A stretch of 33,581 nucleotides of DNA from Microbacteriaceae bacterium (GCA_025463565.1 JAODAT010000051.1:1-33581); one strand, 5' to 3'. Numbered from the stretch's first letter, positions 1 through 6,292 are shown. Notes: generated by a model from the sequence alone, not told the origin. A program made the numbers and translations.

Positions 1-52
1 AGTTGGGCTCTTCGAGCAGGTGGACCAGGTGGGAAGGGATCAGTTCTGTCAT
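1..52 (-). CDS. N-terminal start of a divergent gene, possibly a PPOX/FMN-binding split-barrel protein (partial)
   Basis: An ATG at 52 on the minus strand opens a frame that runs off the window edge and reads MTELIPSHLVHLLEEPN. An AGGA lies just upstream of the ATG. The pattern 'LIP..H..LLE.P' resembles the first residues of actinobacterial PPOX-class pyridoxamine-phosphate-oxidase-like (F420/FMN) proteins, but 17 residues cannot settle this. It is divergent from the GNAT gene at 102. Confidence 0.45.
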   Translation of the reverse strand, partial: MTELIPSHLVHLLEEPN

Positions 53-89
53 GTCCTGCCCAACCGCGCCCGGGGTGGCGGGATTCCCC

Positions 90-95
90 TAGCCT
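90..95 (+). promoter_or_regulatory. -10 box of a leaderless promoter for the GNAT gene
   Basis: TAGCCT is followed by exactly 6 nt and then the GTG start at 102. There is no Shine-Dalgarno sequence in between, so the transcript probably begins at the start codon. Confidence 0.6.
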
Positions 96-101
96 GAGGC
101 A

Positions 102-506
102 GTGACCGAATTCGCCGCTGCAGGGACCGTCGACCGCGGCGAGCTCGTCGCCCTGTACGAGTCCGTGGGGTGGAGCGCCTACACGAAGGACCCGGACAAG
201 CTCGTTGCGGCCATCGCCGGCTCCTCCACGGTGGTCACAGCGCGCGAGGGCGGCGAGCTCATCGGGATCGCCCGGGTCGTCTCGGACGGCGCGTCCCTGT
301 GCTACCTGCAGGACATCATCGTGCGCCCGGACCACCAGCGCTTCGGCATCGGCCGGGAACTCGTGACCATGGCGCTCGCGCCCTACGAGCACGTGCGCCA
401 GAAGGTGCTGCTCACCGACGACGACCCAGCCCAGAAAGCGTTCTACGAATCGCTGGGCTACCAGCAGGTCGCCGAGCCGCTGCGCGCGTTCGTCCGCTTC
501 GACTAG
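102..506 (+). CDS. GNAT-family N-acetyltransferase
   Basis: A 134-residue protein that fills a single GNAT fold. It shows the acetyl-CoA pyrophosphate-binding motif A: a beta strand 'LQDIIVRPDHQ' followed by QRFGIG at about residues 79-84. It ends with the family-typical 'AFYESLGYQQV' motif. The substrate is unknown; small single-domain GNATs acetylate amines or peptides. The start is GTG at 102 because TAGCCT sits 6 nt upstream, a leaderless arrangement. The gene is monocistronic and converges on the J-domain gene, with 3 nt between the stop codons. Confidence 0.85.
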   Translation: MTEFAAAGTVDRGELVALYESVGWSAYTKDPDKLVAAIAGSSTVVTAREGGELIGIARVVSDGASLCYLQDIIVRPDHQRFGIGRELVTMALAPYEHVRQKVLLTDDDPAQKAFYESLGYQQVAEPLRAFVRFD

Positions 507-509
507 CGC

Positions 510-1421
510 TCATACGAACCGCACGCCGTCCTGCAGGCGGGTGCGCACGTCGAACAGCTCGTTGCCGCCGATCGGGTTCGAGCCCTCGACGCCTCCGCGG
601 AGGAGCGCCGGCAGGTACGACTGCCTCACCGCGACGGCAGCGGCCCCGCGGAGGCTGCCCAGCTGCGCGAGGGGCTCCTCGATCGCGTCATCCGGAAGCA
701 CGATGGCGAGGCAGGTGAATCGCACGCGCAGCTGCCGCGAGAGGGCCTTCGCGCGCGCCGCGAGCTCGTGCATGGGGCGCTCCCCCGCGACCGCCTCGCC
801 GATGAGCTCGCCCTTGCGGGTGCGCACCGGGCCGCCGAAGTCCTCGGAGAGCAGCGCGAACAGGCCCGTCGGTCCGAGCACGATGTGATCGAGCTTGTGC
901 TCGGGGTCGCCGGTCGCCACGTCGTGCCACACCGTGTAGCCGATCCCGAGGGCGCTCAGTGTGCGTGCCGTCGATTCCTCGGCGAGGGCATCCGCGAGGG
1001 TGTGCCGAATCTCGCGCGGCGCGCTGCGCACGAGTGCGGGGTCGTACGGGTCATCAAGCTGCACGCCCCGTCCTGCCCATTCGCGGATCTGGGCGAGGTA
1101 CCGTTCGCGCCGCCAGCCGCCCGGATGCCCGAACGAGCGCGCCCTGGGCCGCGAGTCCGGCCGCGGGCGGGCCGCCTGCGCCGTGAAGGTCTCGTGCTCC
1201 TGGCGCGCGCCGCGACCCGCGTCGAACGCCATGCGCTTCTCGGGCGTGCCGATGCGCTCCCAGGCCAGCTGCACCGCGGTGAACCGCCTCGGGTCACCGC
1301 CGGTGTCCGGGTGGGTGTCGCGGAGCGCTTTGCGAAACGCTTTCCGCAGCTCGCTCTCCGAAACGGATGCCGCGACGCCTAGCACCTCATAGGGGCTCGC
1401 CGACATCGGGCTCTCGGGCAT
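510..1421 (-). CDS. J-domain protein with a C-terminal NERD-like domain
   Basis: A 303-residue protein. Residues about 9-70 form a J domain (start 'SPYEVLGVAASVSESELRKA') with the HPD tripeptide at about 37-39, which stimulates Hsp70 (DnaK) ATPase. It lacks the G/F region, the zinc-finger CxxCxGxG repeats and the substrate-binding domain of true DnaJ. The C-terminal half contains 'KLDHIVLGPTGLFALLS', resembling the central strands of NERD (nuclease-related) domains, but the usual acidic/Lys active-site pattern that follows is not obvious, so nuclease activity is doubtful. The start at 1421 is chosen because TATCCT lies 6 nt upstream (leaderless); an internal ATG at 1406 is the alternative. 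It is transcribed divergently from the peroxidase gene with only 31 nt between start codons. Confidence 0.75.
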   Translation of the reverse strand: MPESPMSASPYEVLGVAASVSESELRKAFRKALRDTHPDTGGDPRRFTAVQLAWERIGTPEKRMAFDAGRGARQEHETFTAQAARPRPDSRPRARSFGHPGGWRRERYLAQIREWAGRGVQLDDPYDPALVRSAPREIRHTLADALAEESTARTLSALGIGYTVWHDVATGDPEHKLDHIVLGPTGLFALLSEDFGGPVRTRKGELIGEAVAGERPMHELAARAKALSRQLRVRFTCLAIVLPDDAIEEPLAQLGSLRGAAAVAVRQSYLPALLRGGVEGSNPIGGNELFDVRTRLQDGVRFV

Positions 1422-1427
1422 CCGCTC

Positions 1428-1446
1428 AGGATACCGGGCGTAGATT
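1428..1446. promoter_or_regulatory. Back-to-back leaderless promoters (-10 boxes) for the J-domain gene and gpx
   Basis: On the minus strand, TATCCT (1433-1428) lies 6 nt before the ATG at 1421. On the plus strand, TAGATT (1441-1446) lies 6 nt before the GTG at 1453. The two boxes are separated by only 7 bp, so each promoter's -35 region must fall at or inside the other gene's start. Confidence 0.55.
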
Positions 1447-1452
1447 GTGGAC

Positions 1453-1938
1453 GTGACCACCATTTCTGAGATTCCCCTGACCACGATCGACGGGGAACCC
1501 ACTTCCCTTGCTGAGTACAACGACAAGGTGCTGCTCATCGTCAACGTCGCATCCCGCTGCGGCCTCTCGCCACAGTACGAGAAGCTCGAGCAGCTTCAGA
1601 AGGCGTATGGTGACCGCGGGTTCACGGTGCTCGGCTTCCCCAGCAACCAGTTCCTGCAGGAGCTCGGCACGGAGGATGCCATCAAGGAGTACTGCTCCAC
1701 CACGTGGGGCGTCACCTTCCCGATGTTCGAGAAGGTCAAGCTCAACGGCAAGAAGGCGCACCCGCTCTACCAGGAGCTGACGAAGACGCCAGACAAAAAG
1801 GGCAAGGCCGGCAAGGTCGAGTGGAACTTCGAGAAGTTCGTGATCACGCCGCAGGGCGAGGTGCACCGCTTCCGCCCCAACACCGAGCCGGATGACGCGG
1901 CGATCGTCGGCCTCATCGAGAAGTCGCTCCCCGCCTAG
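1453..1938 (+). CDS. Glutathione peroxidase family protein (thiol peroxidase)
   Basis: A 161-residue thioredoxin-fold peroxidase that reduces hydroperoxides in the cytosol. The peroxidatic Cys is at about residue 36 in 'NVASRCGLSPQY'. The catalytic Gln (about 67, 'GFPSNQF') and the Trp-Asn pair (about 125-126, 'VEWNFEKF') complete the GPx tetrad. A second Cys at about 82 ('EYCSTTWG') could resolve the sulfenate. As a Cys-type bacterial GPx it more likely uses thioredoxin than glutathione. A GTG at 1447 is in frame, but it directly abuts the TAGATT box; the GTG at 1453 has the 6-nt leaderless spacing, so I start there. Confidence 0.92.
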   Translation: MTTISEIPLTTIDGEPTSLAEYNDKVLLIVNVASRCGLSPQYEKLEQLQKAYGDRGFTVLGFPSNQFLQELGTEDAIKEYCSTTWGVTFPMFEKVKLNGKKAHPLYQELTKTPDKKGKAGKVEWNFEKFVITPQGEVHRFRPNTEPDDAAIVGLIEKSLPA

Positions 1939-1969
1939 CTCACCCTCCTCCAGCCCTGCCTGCCCTGCG

Positions 1970-1975
1970 TAGGCT
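1970..1975 (+). promoter_or_regulatory. -10 box of a leaderless promoter for the histidine phosphatase gene
   Basis: TAGGCT is followed by 6 nt and then GTG at 1982, with no ribosome binding site between them. Confidence 0.55.
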
Positions 1976-1981
1976 GAACCG

Positions 1982-2650
1982 GTGCGCCTTCTTCTCATCC
2001 GCCACGGCCAGACGCCCTCCAACGTGCGCGGCCTGCTCGACACCGCGGCACCCGGCCCGGGCCTCACCACGCTCGGGGTGATGCAGGCGGCCGAGATTCC
2101 GGATGGGCTGGCCGACCAATCGGTTGACGCCATCTTCGTGAGCTCCCTCCTCCGCACCCGGGAGACCGCCTTCCCCCTGGCGAAGGAGCGCGGGCTCGAC
2201 GTGACCGAGCTGCCGGGCATCCACGAAATCGAGGCGGGCGCGCTGGAGATGCTCGGCGACCGGTCGTCGATCCGCACCTACCTCGAGACGGCCTTCGCCT
2301 GGGGTCTCGGACGACTGGATGCGGTGATGCCGGGCGGCACGGATGGGTACGAGTTCTTCGAGCGCTACGACGCGTCGATCGCGATAGCCGCCCAGACCCT
2401 CGGCACCGCCGTAGTCGTGAGCCACGGCGCCGCCATCCGGGTCTGGGTGGCCGGTCGTGCGATGAACGTGCCGCCGAGCTTCGCCGGGGAGAACGACATC
2501 GACAACACGGGTGTCGTCGAGCTCGTGGGCTCCCCCGAGGAGGGCTGGACGCTCGTGAGTTGGCAGGGCACCCCGGTTGGTGGTGCCGAGCTCGCGGATG
2601 CCACGGCAGAGGACCCCACGGGAGAGACCCTCGATGAGGCGCTCGACTAG
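1982..2650 (+). CDS. Histidine phosphatase family protein (phosphoglycerate-mutase-like)
   Basis: A 222-residue cytosolic protein of the RHG superfamily. The phospho-accepting RHGQT motif starts at residue 7 (His8), the catalytic acid Glu lies in 'HEIEAG' (about 84), the Arg in 'SSLLRTRET' (about 58) and the second His in 'VSHGAAIR' (about 148). These are the residues of an acid-type phosphatase or mutase; the substrate cannot be read from the sequence. The C-terminal 25 residues are acidic and outside the fold. The gene starts 43 nt after gpx but has its own TAGGCT box 6 nt before the GTG, so it is probably a separate leaderless transcript. Confidence 0.88.
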   Translation: MRLLLIRHGQTPSNVRGLLDTAAPGPGLTTLGVMQAAEIPDGLADQSVDAIFVSSLLRTRETAFPLAKERGLDVTELPGIHEIEAGALEMLGDRSSIRTYLETAFAWGLGRLDAVMPGGTDGYEFFERYDASIAIAAQTLGTAVVVSHGAAIRVWVAGRAMNVPPSFAGENDIDNTGVVELVGSPEEGWTLVSWQGTPVGGAELADATAEDPTGETLDEALD

Positions 2651-2686
2651 CGCAAGCCGGCTGCGTGCGGTCTGGCGATCGTGCCT

Positions 2687-2724
2687 GTCAACCCATTGAA
2701 ACCGACCCCGCCCCGGCCTACCGT
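2687..2724 (+). promoter_or_regulatory. Sigma-A-like promoter of acidic microprotein 1, with an inverted repeat over the -35
   Basis: TTGAAA (2696-2701), a 17-nt spacer and TACCGT (2719-2724), then 6 nt to the ATG at 2731. GTCAACCC (2687-2694) precedes the -35 box, so TCAA and TTGA face each other across it. The same layout recurs at 3225-3263. Confidence 0.6.
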
Positions 2725-2730
2725 CGAGTC

Positions 2731-2913
2731 ATGGAGGGAGCACCCATGGACAGAGAACGGCACGTCGACGAGGAGATCGAGAACGACATCCCCGAGCCGG
2801 ACCTGCTCGAGGACACGCGGCCGATCCCGGACGAGGATCGCACGATCGAGGACGACGAGGTAGACGAGTTCGAGCCGGAGGATCCGAAGGATTTCGGCGG
2901 CCAGGCCGAGTGA
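2731..2913 (+). CDS. Small acidic protein of unknown function
   Basis: A 60-residue protein dominated by Asp and Glu ('EEIENDIPEPDLLEDTR', 'IEDDEVDEFEPEDPKDF') with no Cys and no hydrophobic segment. It is likely disordered and strongly anionic. I recognise no family. ATG 2731 is chosen from the leaderless spacing to TACCGT; an internal ATG at 2746 with GGGAG upstream would give a 55-residue form. The upstream in-frame extension to 2665 crosses the promoter and is rejected. A second acidic microprotein with nearly the same promoter lies at 3271. Confidence 0.6.
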   Translation: MEGAPMDRERHVDEEIENDIPEPDLLEDTRPIPDEDRTIEDDEVDEFEPEDPKDFGGQAE

Positions 2914-2939
2914 GGCGAGCGGGTAGCTAGGCTTAACCC

Positions 2940-3260
2940 ATGGCCAAGCAGTTCGCCCACGAGCCCGACGCGAAGCGCTACACGCTGCGCATCGACGACC
3001 AGCTCGTCGCCCTCGCCGAGTATGCGGTGAATGGCAATTCCGTTTCGTTCCACCACACCTACACGAAGCCGAGCATGCGCGGGCACGGCTACGCGGGTGA
3101 AGTCGTGGAGTTTGCGGTGAACGACGTGGAGGCGACATCCCACCGCCGCATCGTGCCGATGTGCTGGTACGTCGCCGACTGGTTTGAGGCGCACCCGGAT
3201 CGCAGGAGCCTGTTGACGCGCAGCGTCAACCCCGTTGATCCCACCGTCCGACCGGCCTAG
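2940..3260 (+). CDS. YjdJ-type GNAT (N-acetyltransferase-like domain protein)
   Basis: A 106-residue protein matching the short GNAT subfamily typified by E. coli YjdJ. It has a strand 'YTLRIDDQLVALAEYAV', then 'RGHGYAGEVVEFAVND' (R-x-x-G-x-A/G CoA-binding loop, about residues 47-62), then the family-specific 'PMCWYVADWFEAHPDR'. The substrate is unknown. The ATG at 2940 follows TAGGCT (2928-2933) by 6 nt, so it is leaderless. Its stop codon TAG (3258-3260) doubles as the first half of the -10 box of the next gene. Confidence 0.85.
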   Translation: MAKQFAHEPDAKRYTLRIDDQLVALAEYAVNGNSVSFHHTYTKPSMRGHGYAGEVVEFAVNDVEATSHRRIVPMCWYVADWFEAHPDRRSLLTRSVNPVDPTVRPA

Positions 3261-3263
3261 CGT
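3225..3263 (+). promoter_or_regulatory. Promoter of acidic microprotein 2, near-copy of the one at 2687
   Basis: TTGATC (3235-3240), a 17-nt spacer and TAGCGT (3258-3263), then 7 nt to the ATG at 3271. The -35 is embedded in TCAACcccGTTGA, a perfect inverted repeat. Positions GTCAACCC, TTGA, CCGGCCTA and CGTCGAG are shared with the promoter at 2687-2730. Confidence 0.6.
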
Positions 3264-3270
3264 CGAGAGC

Positions 3271-3510
3271 ATGGAGAACACACCAGGACGCGACGACGAG
3301 GTTCTCGACGACTTCGACGAGACCAACGGCAAGGTCGAGGGTCTCGAGGGCGACGACGACCGTCCCGAGGTCGACCGCCACGGTGGCCTGCTCATCGAGA
3401 CGATTGAGAATGCGGAGGAGACGCTCTTCGGCACGGACGACGAGGACGCCCGCTCCGCCGAGGAGCGCGATCCGGCGGTGACACGCAACAGCGAGGAAGG
3501 ACGGCCCTAG
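3271..3510 (+). CDS. Small acidic protein of unknown function
   Basis: A 79-residue Asp/Glu-rich protein without Cys ('DDEVLDDFDETNGKVEG', 'TLFGTDDEDARSAEERD'). It is probably disordered except for a short possible amphipathic helix at 'GGLLIETIENAEETLF'. I recognise no family. The start follows TAGCGT by 7 nt. Apart from the opening Met-Glu and bulk composition it shares little with the protein at 2731; what they share is the promoter. Confidence 0.6.
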   Translation: MENTPGRDDEVLDDFDETNGKVEGLEGDDDRPEVDRHGGLLIETIENAEETLFGTDDEDARSAEERDPAVTRNSEEGRP

Positions 3511-3558
3511 CCGTTCTTGACCCGCCTAGAGGGGATACCGATCCTTTCCGGCGCCCCA

Positions 3559-3587
3559 TAGTCTCGACATTGGGCGCGGGGGCGCCC
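3559..3587 (+). promoter_or_regulatory. Promoter box and 5' leader hairpin of the DUF2510 gene
   Basis: TAGTCT (3559-3564) is a -10 box predicting transcription from about 3571. The RNA would begin directly with the hairpin GGGCGC (3572-3577), loop gggg, GCGCCC (3582-3587). The ATG at 3601 follows, with a G-run as a poor Shine-Dalgarno. Confidence 0.4.
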
Positions 3588-3600
3588 AGTGGGGGTTTGT

Positions 3601-4341
3601 ATGTCGGACGTGAGCGTGGCGGTTCCGCCTGCCAGCTGGTACCCCGACCCGCTTGGCTCGGCGGAGCTGCGGTGGTGGGATGGCGCGGCCTGGACGGAAC
3701 GCCTGGCACCCGTGTCGCCTGCTCAACCGGTGTCGCCTGCTCAACCCGCCGAGCCCGAGCCAGCGCGCGCGGCAGAGCTGCAGCAGGCTGTTTCGGCTCC
3801 GCTGTCACGCAGGGAGTTGCGCGAACGCGTCGGCGCACTCACGTACGGTGAACCCCAGAAGCCGTTCACGATCGTGGAGTCCGGCGCTACCCTCGTGGCC
3901 GACAAACCCGCGCACACGCCGATAAGCCCGACCTGGCGGCCGCCGCCGGTGGAGACCGGTCCGTGGGGCAGCACCCAGACATCGGGGGTCTGGCTCTTCG
4001 CGCTGTCCCCGCTGTGGGCGGGCGCACTTGCCTATGTGGTCGACTTCCTGCTCACTGGGGCCGACCTGCGCGCGATCAACATCGCCGCGGGCGTTGCGGT
4101 AATCGTCTTTCTCTTCGGGCTGGCCCACGCGGATGTCGCCAAGCTCAGAAGTCGCGGCTACGATCGCACCCCTTCCCTCGTCGCCGTGCTCATCCCCCTG
4201 CTCTACCTGATCATCCGAGCGGTGAAAGTTCGCGGCGGCGGGGTCGCGCCGCTGCTCATCTACGTGCTGTTACAGGTTGCGCTCGTCGCCGTGGCAGTCA
4301 TGTACGTCATTACCGTCGTGATGCCGGTCCTGCAGCCCTGA
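3601..4341 (+). CDS. DUF2510 domain membrane protein
   Basis: A 246-residue protein. The N terminus carries the DUF2510 signature 'ASWYPDPLGSAELRWWDGA' (about residues 11-29), a short Trp-rich module common in actinobacterial membrane proteins. A Pro/Ala-rich linker with a duplicated PVSPAQ unit follows, then four predicted membrane helices (about residues 127-150, 160-180, 190-207 and 217-243). The function is unknown. An in-frame GTG at 3589 is possible, but ATG 3601 places the signature at its usual distance from the N terminus. It is convergent with the membrane-protein gene at 4351. Confidence 0.82.
   Translation: MSDVSVAVPPASWYPDPLGSAELRWWDGAAWTERLAPVSPAQPVSPAQPAEPEPARAAELQQAVSAPLSRRELRERVGALTYGEPQKPFTIVESGATLVADKPAHTPISPTWRPPPVETGPWGSTQTSGVWLFALSPLWAGALAYVVDFLLTGADLRAINIAAGVAVIVFLFGLAHADVAKLRSRGYDRTPSLVAVLIPLLYLIIRAVKVRGGGVAPLLIYVLLQVALVAVAVMYVITVVMPVLQP
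3712..3747 (+). repeat. In-frame 18-bp tandem duplication
   Basis: GTGTCGCCTGCTCAACC plus one base occurs twice in a row and encodes PVSPAQPVSPAQ in the DUF2510 protein linker. Such a unit can change copy number without breaking the frame. Confidence 0.8.
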
Positions 4342-4353
4342 GCCGCCGGCTCA
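4339..4353. terminator. Palindrome containing both convergent stop codons, possible bidirectional terminator
   Basis: TGAGCCG, one C, CGGCTCA is a perfect 7-bp-arm palindrome. The first three bases are the stop of the DUF2510 gene and the last three (complement) are the stop of the minus-strand gene. No T-tract follows on either strand, so termination activity is uncertain. Confidence 0.3.
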
Positions 4354-4668
4354 AAGGTTCCATGCCGCCGCCGTGACGATGCCAGTGGCCACCAGCGACA
4401 CAAGCGCGATGCCGATCATGCCCACGGCCAGCAGCCCGAGCCGCCTTCGCCCCGGATGCACGGTGAACCGCACGACGAGCATCCCGAGATAGAGCACCGC
4501 GACGACGATCGCCGCCACGAGTGCCACGCCGACCGGTGGTAGCACCGTCAGGCGGATGAGCACCCCGAGGGCGATGGCGGTGAACAGGCCACCGACGATG
4601 AGCCAGCTTCGTCCCGTCGACGTGGTGAGCGCCGGTTGGTTGGTGAGCCTGGTCGGATCGTTACTCAC
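4351..4668 (-). CDS. Small membrane protein of unknown function
   Basis: A 105-residue protein with a polar N terminus and three predicted membrane helices: 'SWLIVGGLFTAIALGVLI', 'GVALVAAIVVAVLYLGMLVV' and 'LGLLAVGMIGIALVSLVATG'. A basic loop (HPGRRR) separates the second and third. No family is recognised. The start is GTG at 4668, 6 nt after the stop of the hydrophobic microprotein gene at 4675, so the two are likely co-transcribed. Confidence 0.7.
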   Translation of the reverse strand: MSNDPTRLTNQPALTTSTGRSWLIVGGLFTAIALGVLIRLTVLPPVGVALVAAIVVAVLYLGMLVVRFTVHPGRRRLGLLAVGMIGIALVSLVATGIVTAAAWNL

Positions 4669-4674
4669 GCGGAC

Positions 4675-4845
4675 TCAGACGGTCGGACCGCCGCCCCTCG
4701 CACCACGCCGCATCCAGCCGAAGACACCGGTCACCAGGAACAGCACGATCGCGATGATCGCGAGCCACAGCAACCCCTTCACGGTGAATCCGATGATCGA
4801 AAGGACGACCCACAGGACGAGCAGGAATATCACGAAACTCATCAT
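4675..4845 (-). CDS. Hydrophobic 56-residue microprotein
   Basis: The minus strand encodes MMSFVIFLLVLWVVLSIIGF, then about 18 more hydrophobic residues, ending 'GWMRRGARGGGPTV'. Two closely spaced membrane helices with a basic, Gly-rich tail fit the small actinobacterial hydrophobic-protein type; the function is unknown. The ATG at 4845 lies 6 nt after TAGCGT (4857-4852), the same leaderless layout seen across the window, which supports this as a real gene despite its size. It leads the two-gene unit with the membrane protein at 4351. Confidence 0.65.
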   Translation of the reverse strand: MMSFVIFLLVLWVVLSIIGFTVKGLLWLAIIAIVLFLVTGVFGWMRRGARGGGPTV

Positions 4846-4851
4846 TTTTCG

Positions 4852-4857
4852 ACGCTA
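4852..4857 (-). promoter_or_regulatory. -10 box of a leaderless promoter for the hydrophobic microprotein
   Basis: TAGCGT on the minus strand is followed by 6 nt and then the ATG at 4845. Confidence 0.5.
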
Positions 4858-4931
4858 CGCCCGGAGCGATGGAGTGCCAAGGCCTTGCGCCCTGCGCCGT
4901 GGAGGCGTACGACGTCGATACCCTAGGAGCG

Positions 4932-5453
4932 ATGACTATCACTGCTTCCGCCGACGGCTCCGCGCTCGGCAACCCCGGACCGGCCGGCTGGGCCTGGTAC
5001 ATCGACGACCAGACCTGGGCGGCGGGCGGCTGGCCGCACGCCCCCAACAACCAGGGCGAGCTGAAGGCCGTGCTTGAGCTCTTCCGCGCGACGGCGCACG
5101 TCGACGATGACCTGCACATCTTCTGCGACAGCCAGTACGTGATCAACTCGGTGACCAAGTGGATGCCCGGCTGGAAGAAGAAAGGCTGGCGCAAGGGCGA
5201 CGGCAAGCCGGTACTGAACCTCGAGCTGCTCAAGGAGATCGACGCCGCACTTGTCGGCCGGCGCTACACATTCGAGTGGGTGAAGGGCCACCTCGGCCAC
5301 GAACTCAATGAAGCGGCGGATGCCCGGGCCAGGGGTGCCGCGGAGGCTTTCGCCCGCGGGGTCTCCCCCGACACCGGCCCGGGTTTCCCCGGCGCGGCAC
5401 CGGCGGTTACCGGGGAGCTGGCAGGTCCCGCCGCCCCCGAGACCCTCTTCTAG
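4932..5453 (+). CDS. rnhA: Ribonuclease HI
   Basis: A 173-residue protein that cleaves the RNA strand of RNA-DNA hybrids using two metal ions. All four catalytic carboxylates are visible: Asp8 ('ADGSALGNPGPAGW'), Glu43 ('NNQGELKAV'), Asp66 ('FCDSQYVINS') and Asp130 ('NEAADARARGAAE'). The basic handle 'WMPGWKKKGWRKGDGKP' and 'WVKGHLGHELNE' are present. About 35 C-terminal residues after the fold are Pro/Gly/Ala-rich and non-conserved. The start is ATG 4932, with TACCCT 7 nt upstream; the in-frame ATG at 4869 would add residues ahead of strand 1 and overlies the promoter. Confidence 0.93.
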   Translation: MTITASADGSALGNPGPAGWAWYIDDQTWAAGGWPHAPNNQGELKAVLELFRATAHVDDDLHIFCDSQYVINSVTKWMPGWKKKGWRKGDGKPVLNLELLKEIDAALVGRRYTFEWVKGHLGHELNEAADARARGAAEAFARGVSPDTGPGFPGAAPAVTGELAGPAAPETLF

Positions 5454-5493
5454 CGGCAATGGTGAGCGCAGGCCGCAGCCCGAGTTCGGCCGC

Positions 5494-5642
5494 GTGCGCA
5501 GGACGGGTTCGCCTCGCTTCCGTTGTGCCGGACGGGCAAGCCCTCCTGACGCTTCCGTTGTGCAGGACGGGCAAGCCCTCCTGACGCTTCCGTTGTGCAG
5601 GACAGTCGAGGATTCATCGCGTGTCCTGCACAACGGAAGCGT
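5494..5642 (+). repeat. Composite repeat, locus 1: tandem 17-18 nt motifs ending in a 21-bp hairpin
   Basis: CTTCCGTTGTGCAGGACA-type motifs start at 5517 (one mismatch), 5552 and 5587, with an exact 35-nt period, preceded by a degenerate partial copy at about 5494. The third copy is followed by a 17-nt loop (5605-5621) and a perfect inverted copy TGTCCTGCACAACGGAAG (5622-5639). With flanking bases the stem is 21 bp (5584-5604 with 5622-5642). It lies between the convergent rnhA and the membrane-protein gene at 5741. The same element is present at 8843-9036 in the opposite orientation. The 5454-5740 gap holds nothing else I can name. Confidence 0.9.
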
Positions 5643-5740
5643 TCCACCGCAACAACCCAGGGCGCGCCGAGCACCCCAAAGGCCGGCGGCCGACGCGGGC
5701 GGCTACGGGGTGACGCGCCGGCTACCGTGACGCGGCCGAC

Positions 5741-6265
5741 CTAGCGGCGGCTACGATCCGTGCGGCGGAAAAGCACGCCCGCCACGATGAGCGCGATCCC
5801 CAGCAACACCGTGACCACCGCGGACACGGCGCCGAGTGCGAATACGCCGAGCAGGTTCAGCAGGAACAGTACGGCCAGGATGGCCGCGACCACGAAGACG
5901 AGAGCCGCCGTGTTACCGATCTCCTTACCGACGTAGAGCACAATCGCTCCCACGAGCCCGCCTAGCGCCGCGAGGATCGCACCGAAGGTGATGAGCCCGC
6001 CGGGCAGGCCAAGACCGAGGCCGCCGAGTGCGAGGAGGAGCCAACCGGCGGCGCCGGCGAAGAGCGCGATCTTCGCAACAGTGTTGTTCACCGCTCCCAG
6101 GGCGAGGATGACCAGAGCTACGGCCATTGCGGCGTACGCAAGCAGGAAGAGCCACGGCAGCGCGATGCCGGCCAGCGGCAACAGCACGGCCAGCACGAAG
6201 AGTGCTCCCGCGACGATGAGCGCGATGCCGGCGGCTGCTCGGCGGGAACGGGAAATGGCGGCCAT
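5741..6265 (-). CDS. Polytopic membrane protein of unknown function
   Basis: A 174-residue, almost wholly hydrophobic protein with about six predicted membrane helices rich in Ala, Leu and Gly, a basic N terminus ('ISRSRRAA') and a basic C terminus ('FRRTDRSRR'). The layout resembles DUF308/HdeD-like or SPW-repeat-like small membrane proteins, but no diagnostic motif is seen. The start is ATG 6265 with GGAGAG just upstream; a TAGACT -10 box at 6298-6293 gives a short leader. Confidence 0.72.
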   Translation of the reverse strand: MAAISRSRRAAAGIALIVAGALFVLAVLLPLAGIALPWLFLLAYAAMAVALVILALGAVNNTVAKIALFAGAAGWLLLALGGLGLGLPGGLITFGAILAALGGLVGAIVLYVGKEIGNTAALVFVVAAILAVLFLLNLLGVFALGAVSAVVTVLLGIALIVAGVLFRRTDRSRR

Positions 6266-6292
6266 GTCTCTCCAGACGTCAGGGTGGCCGAC

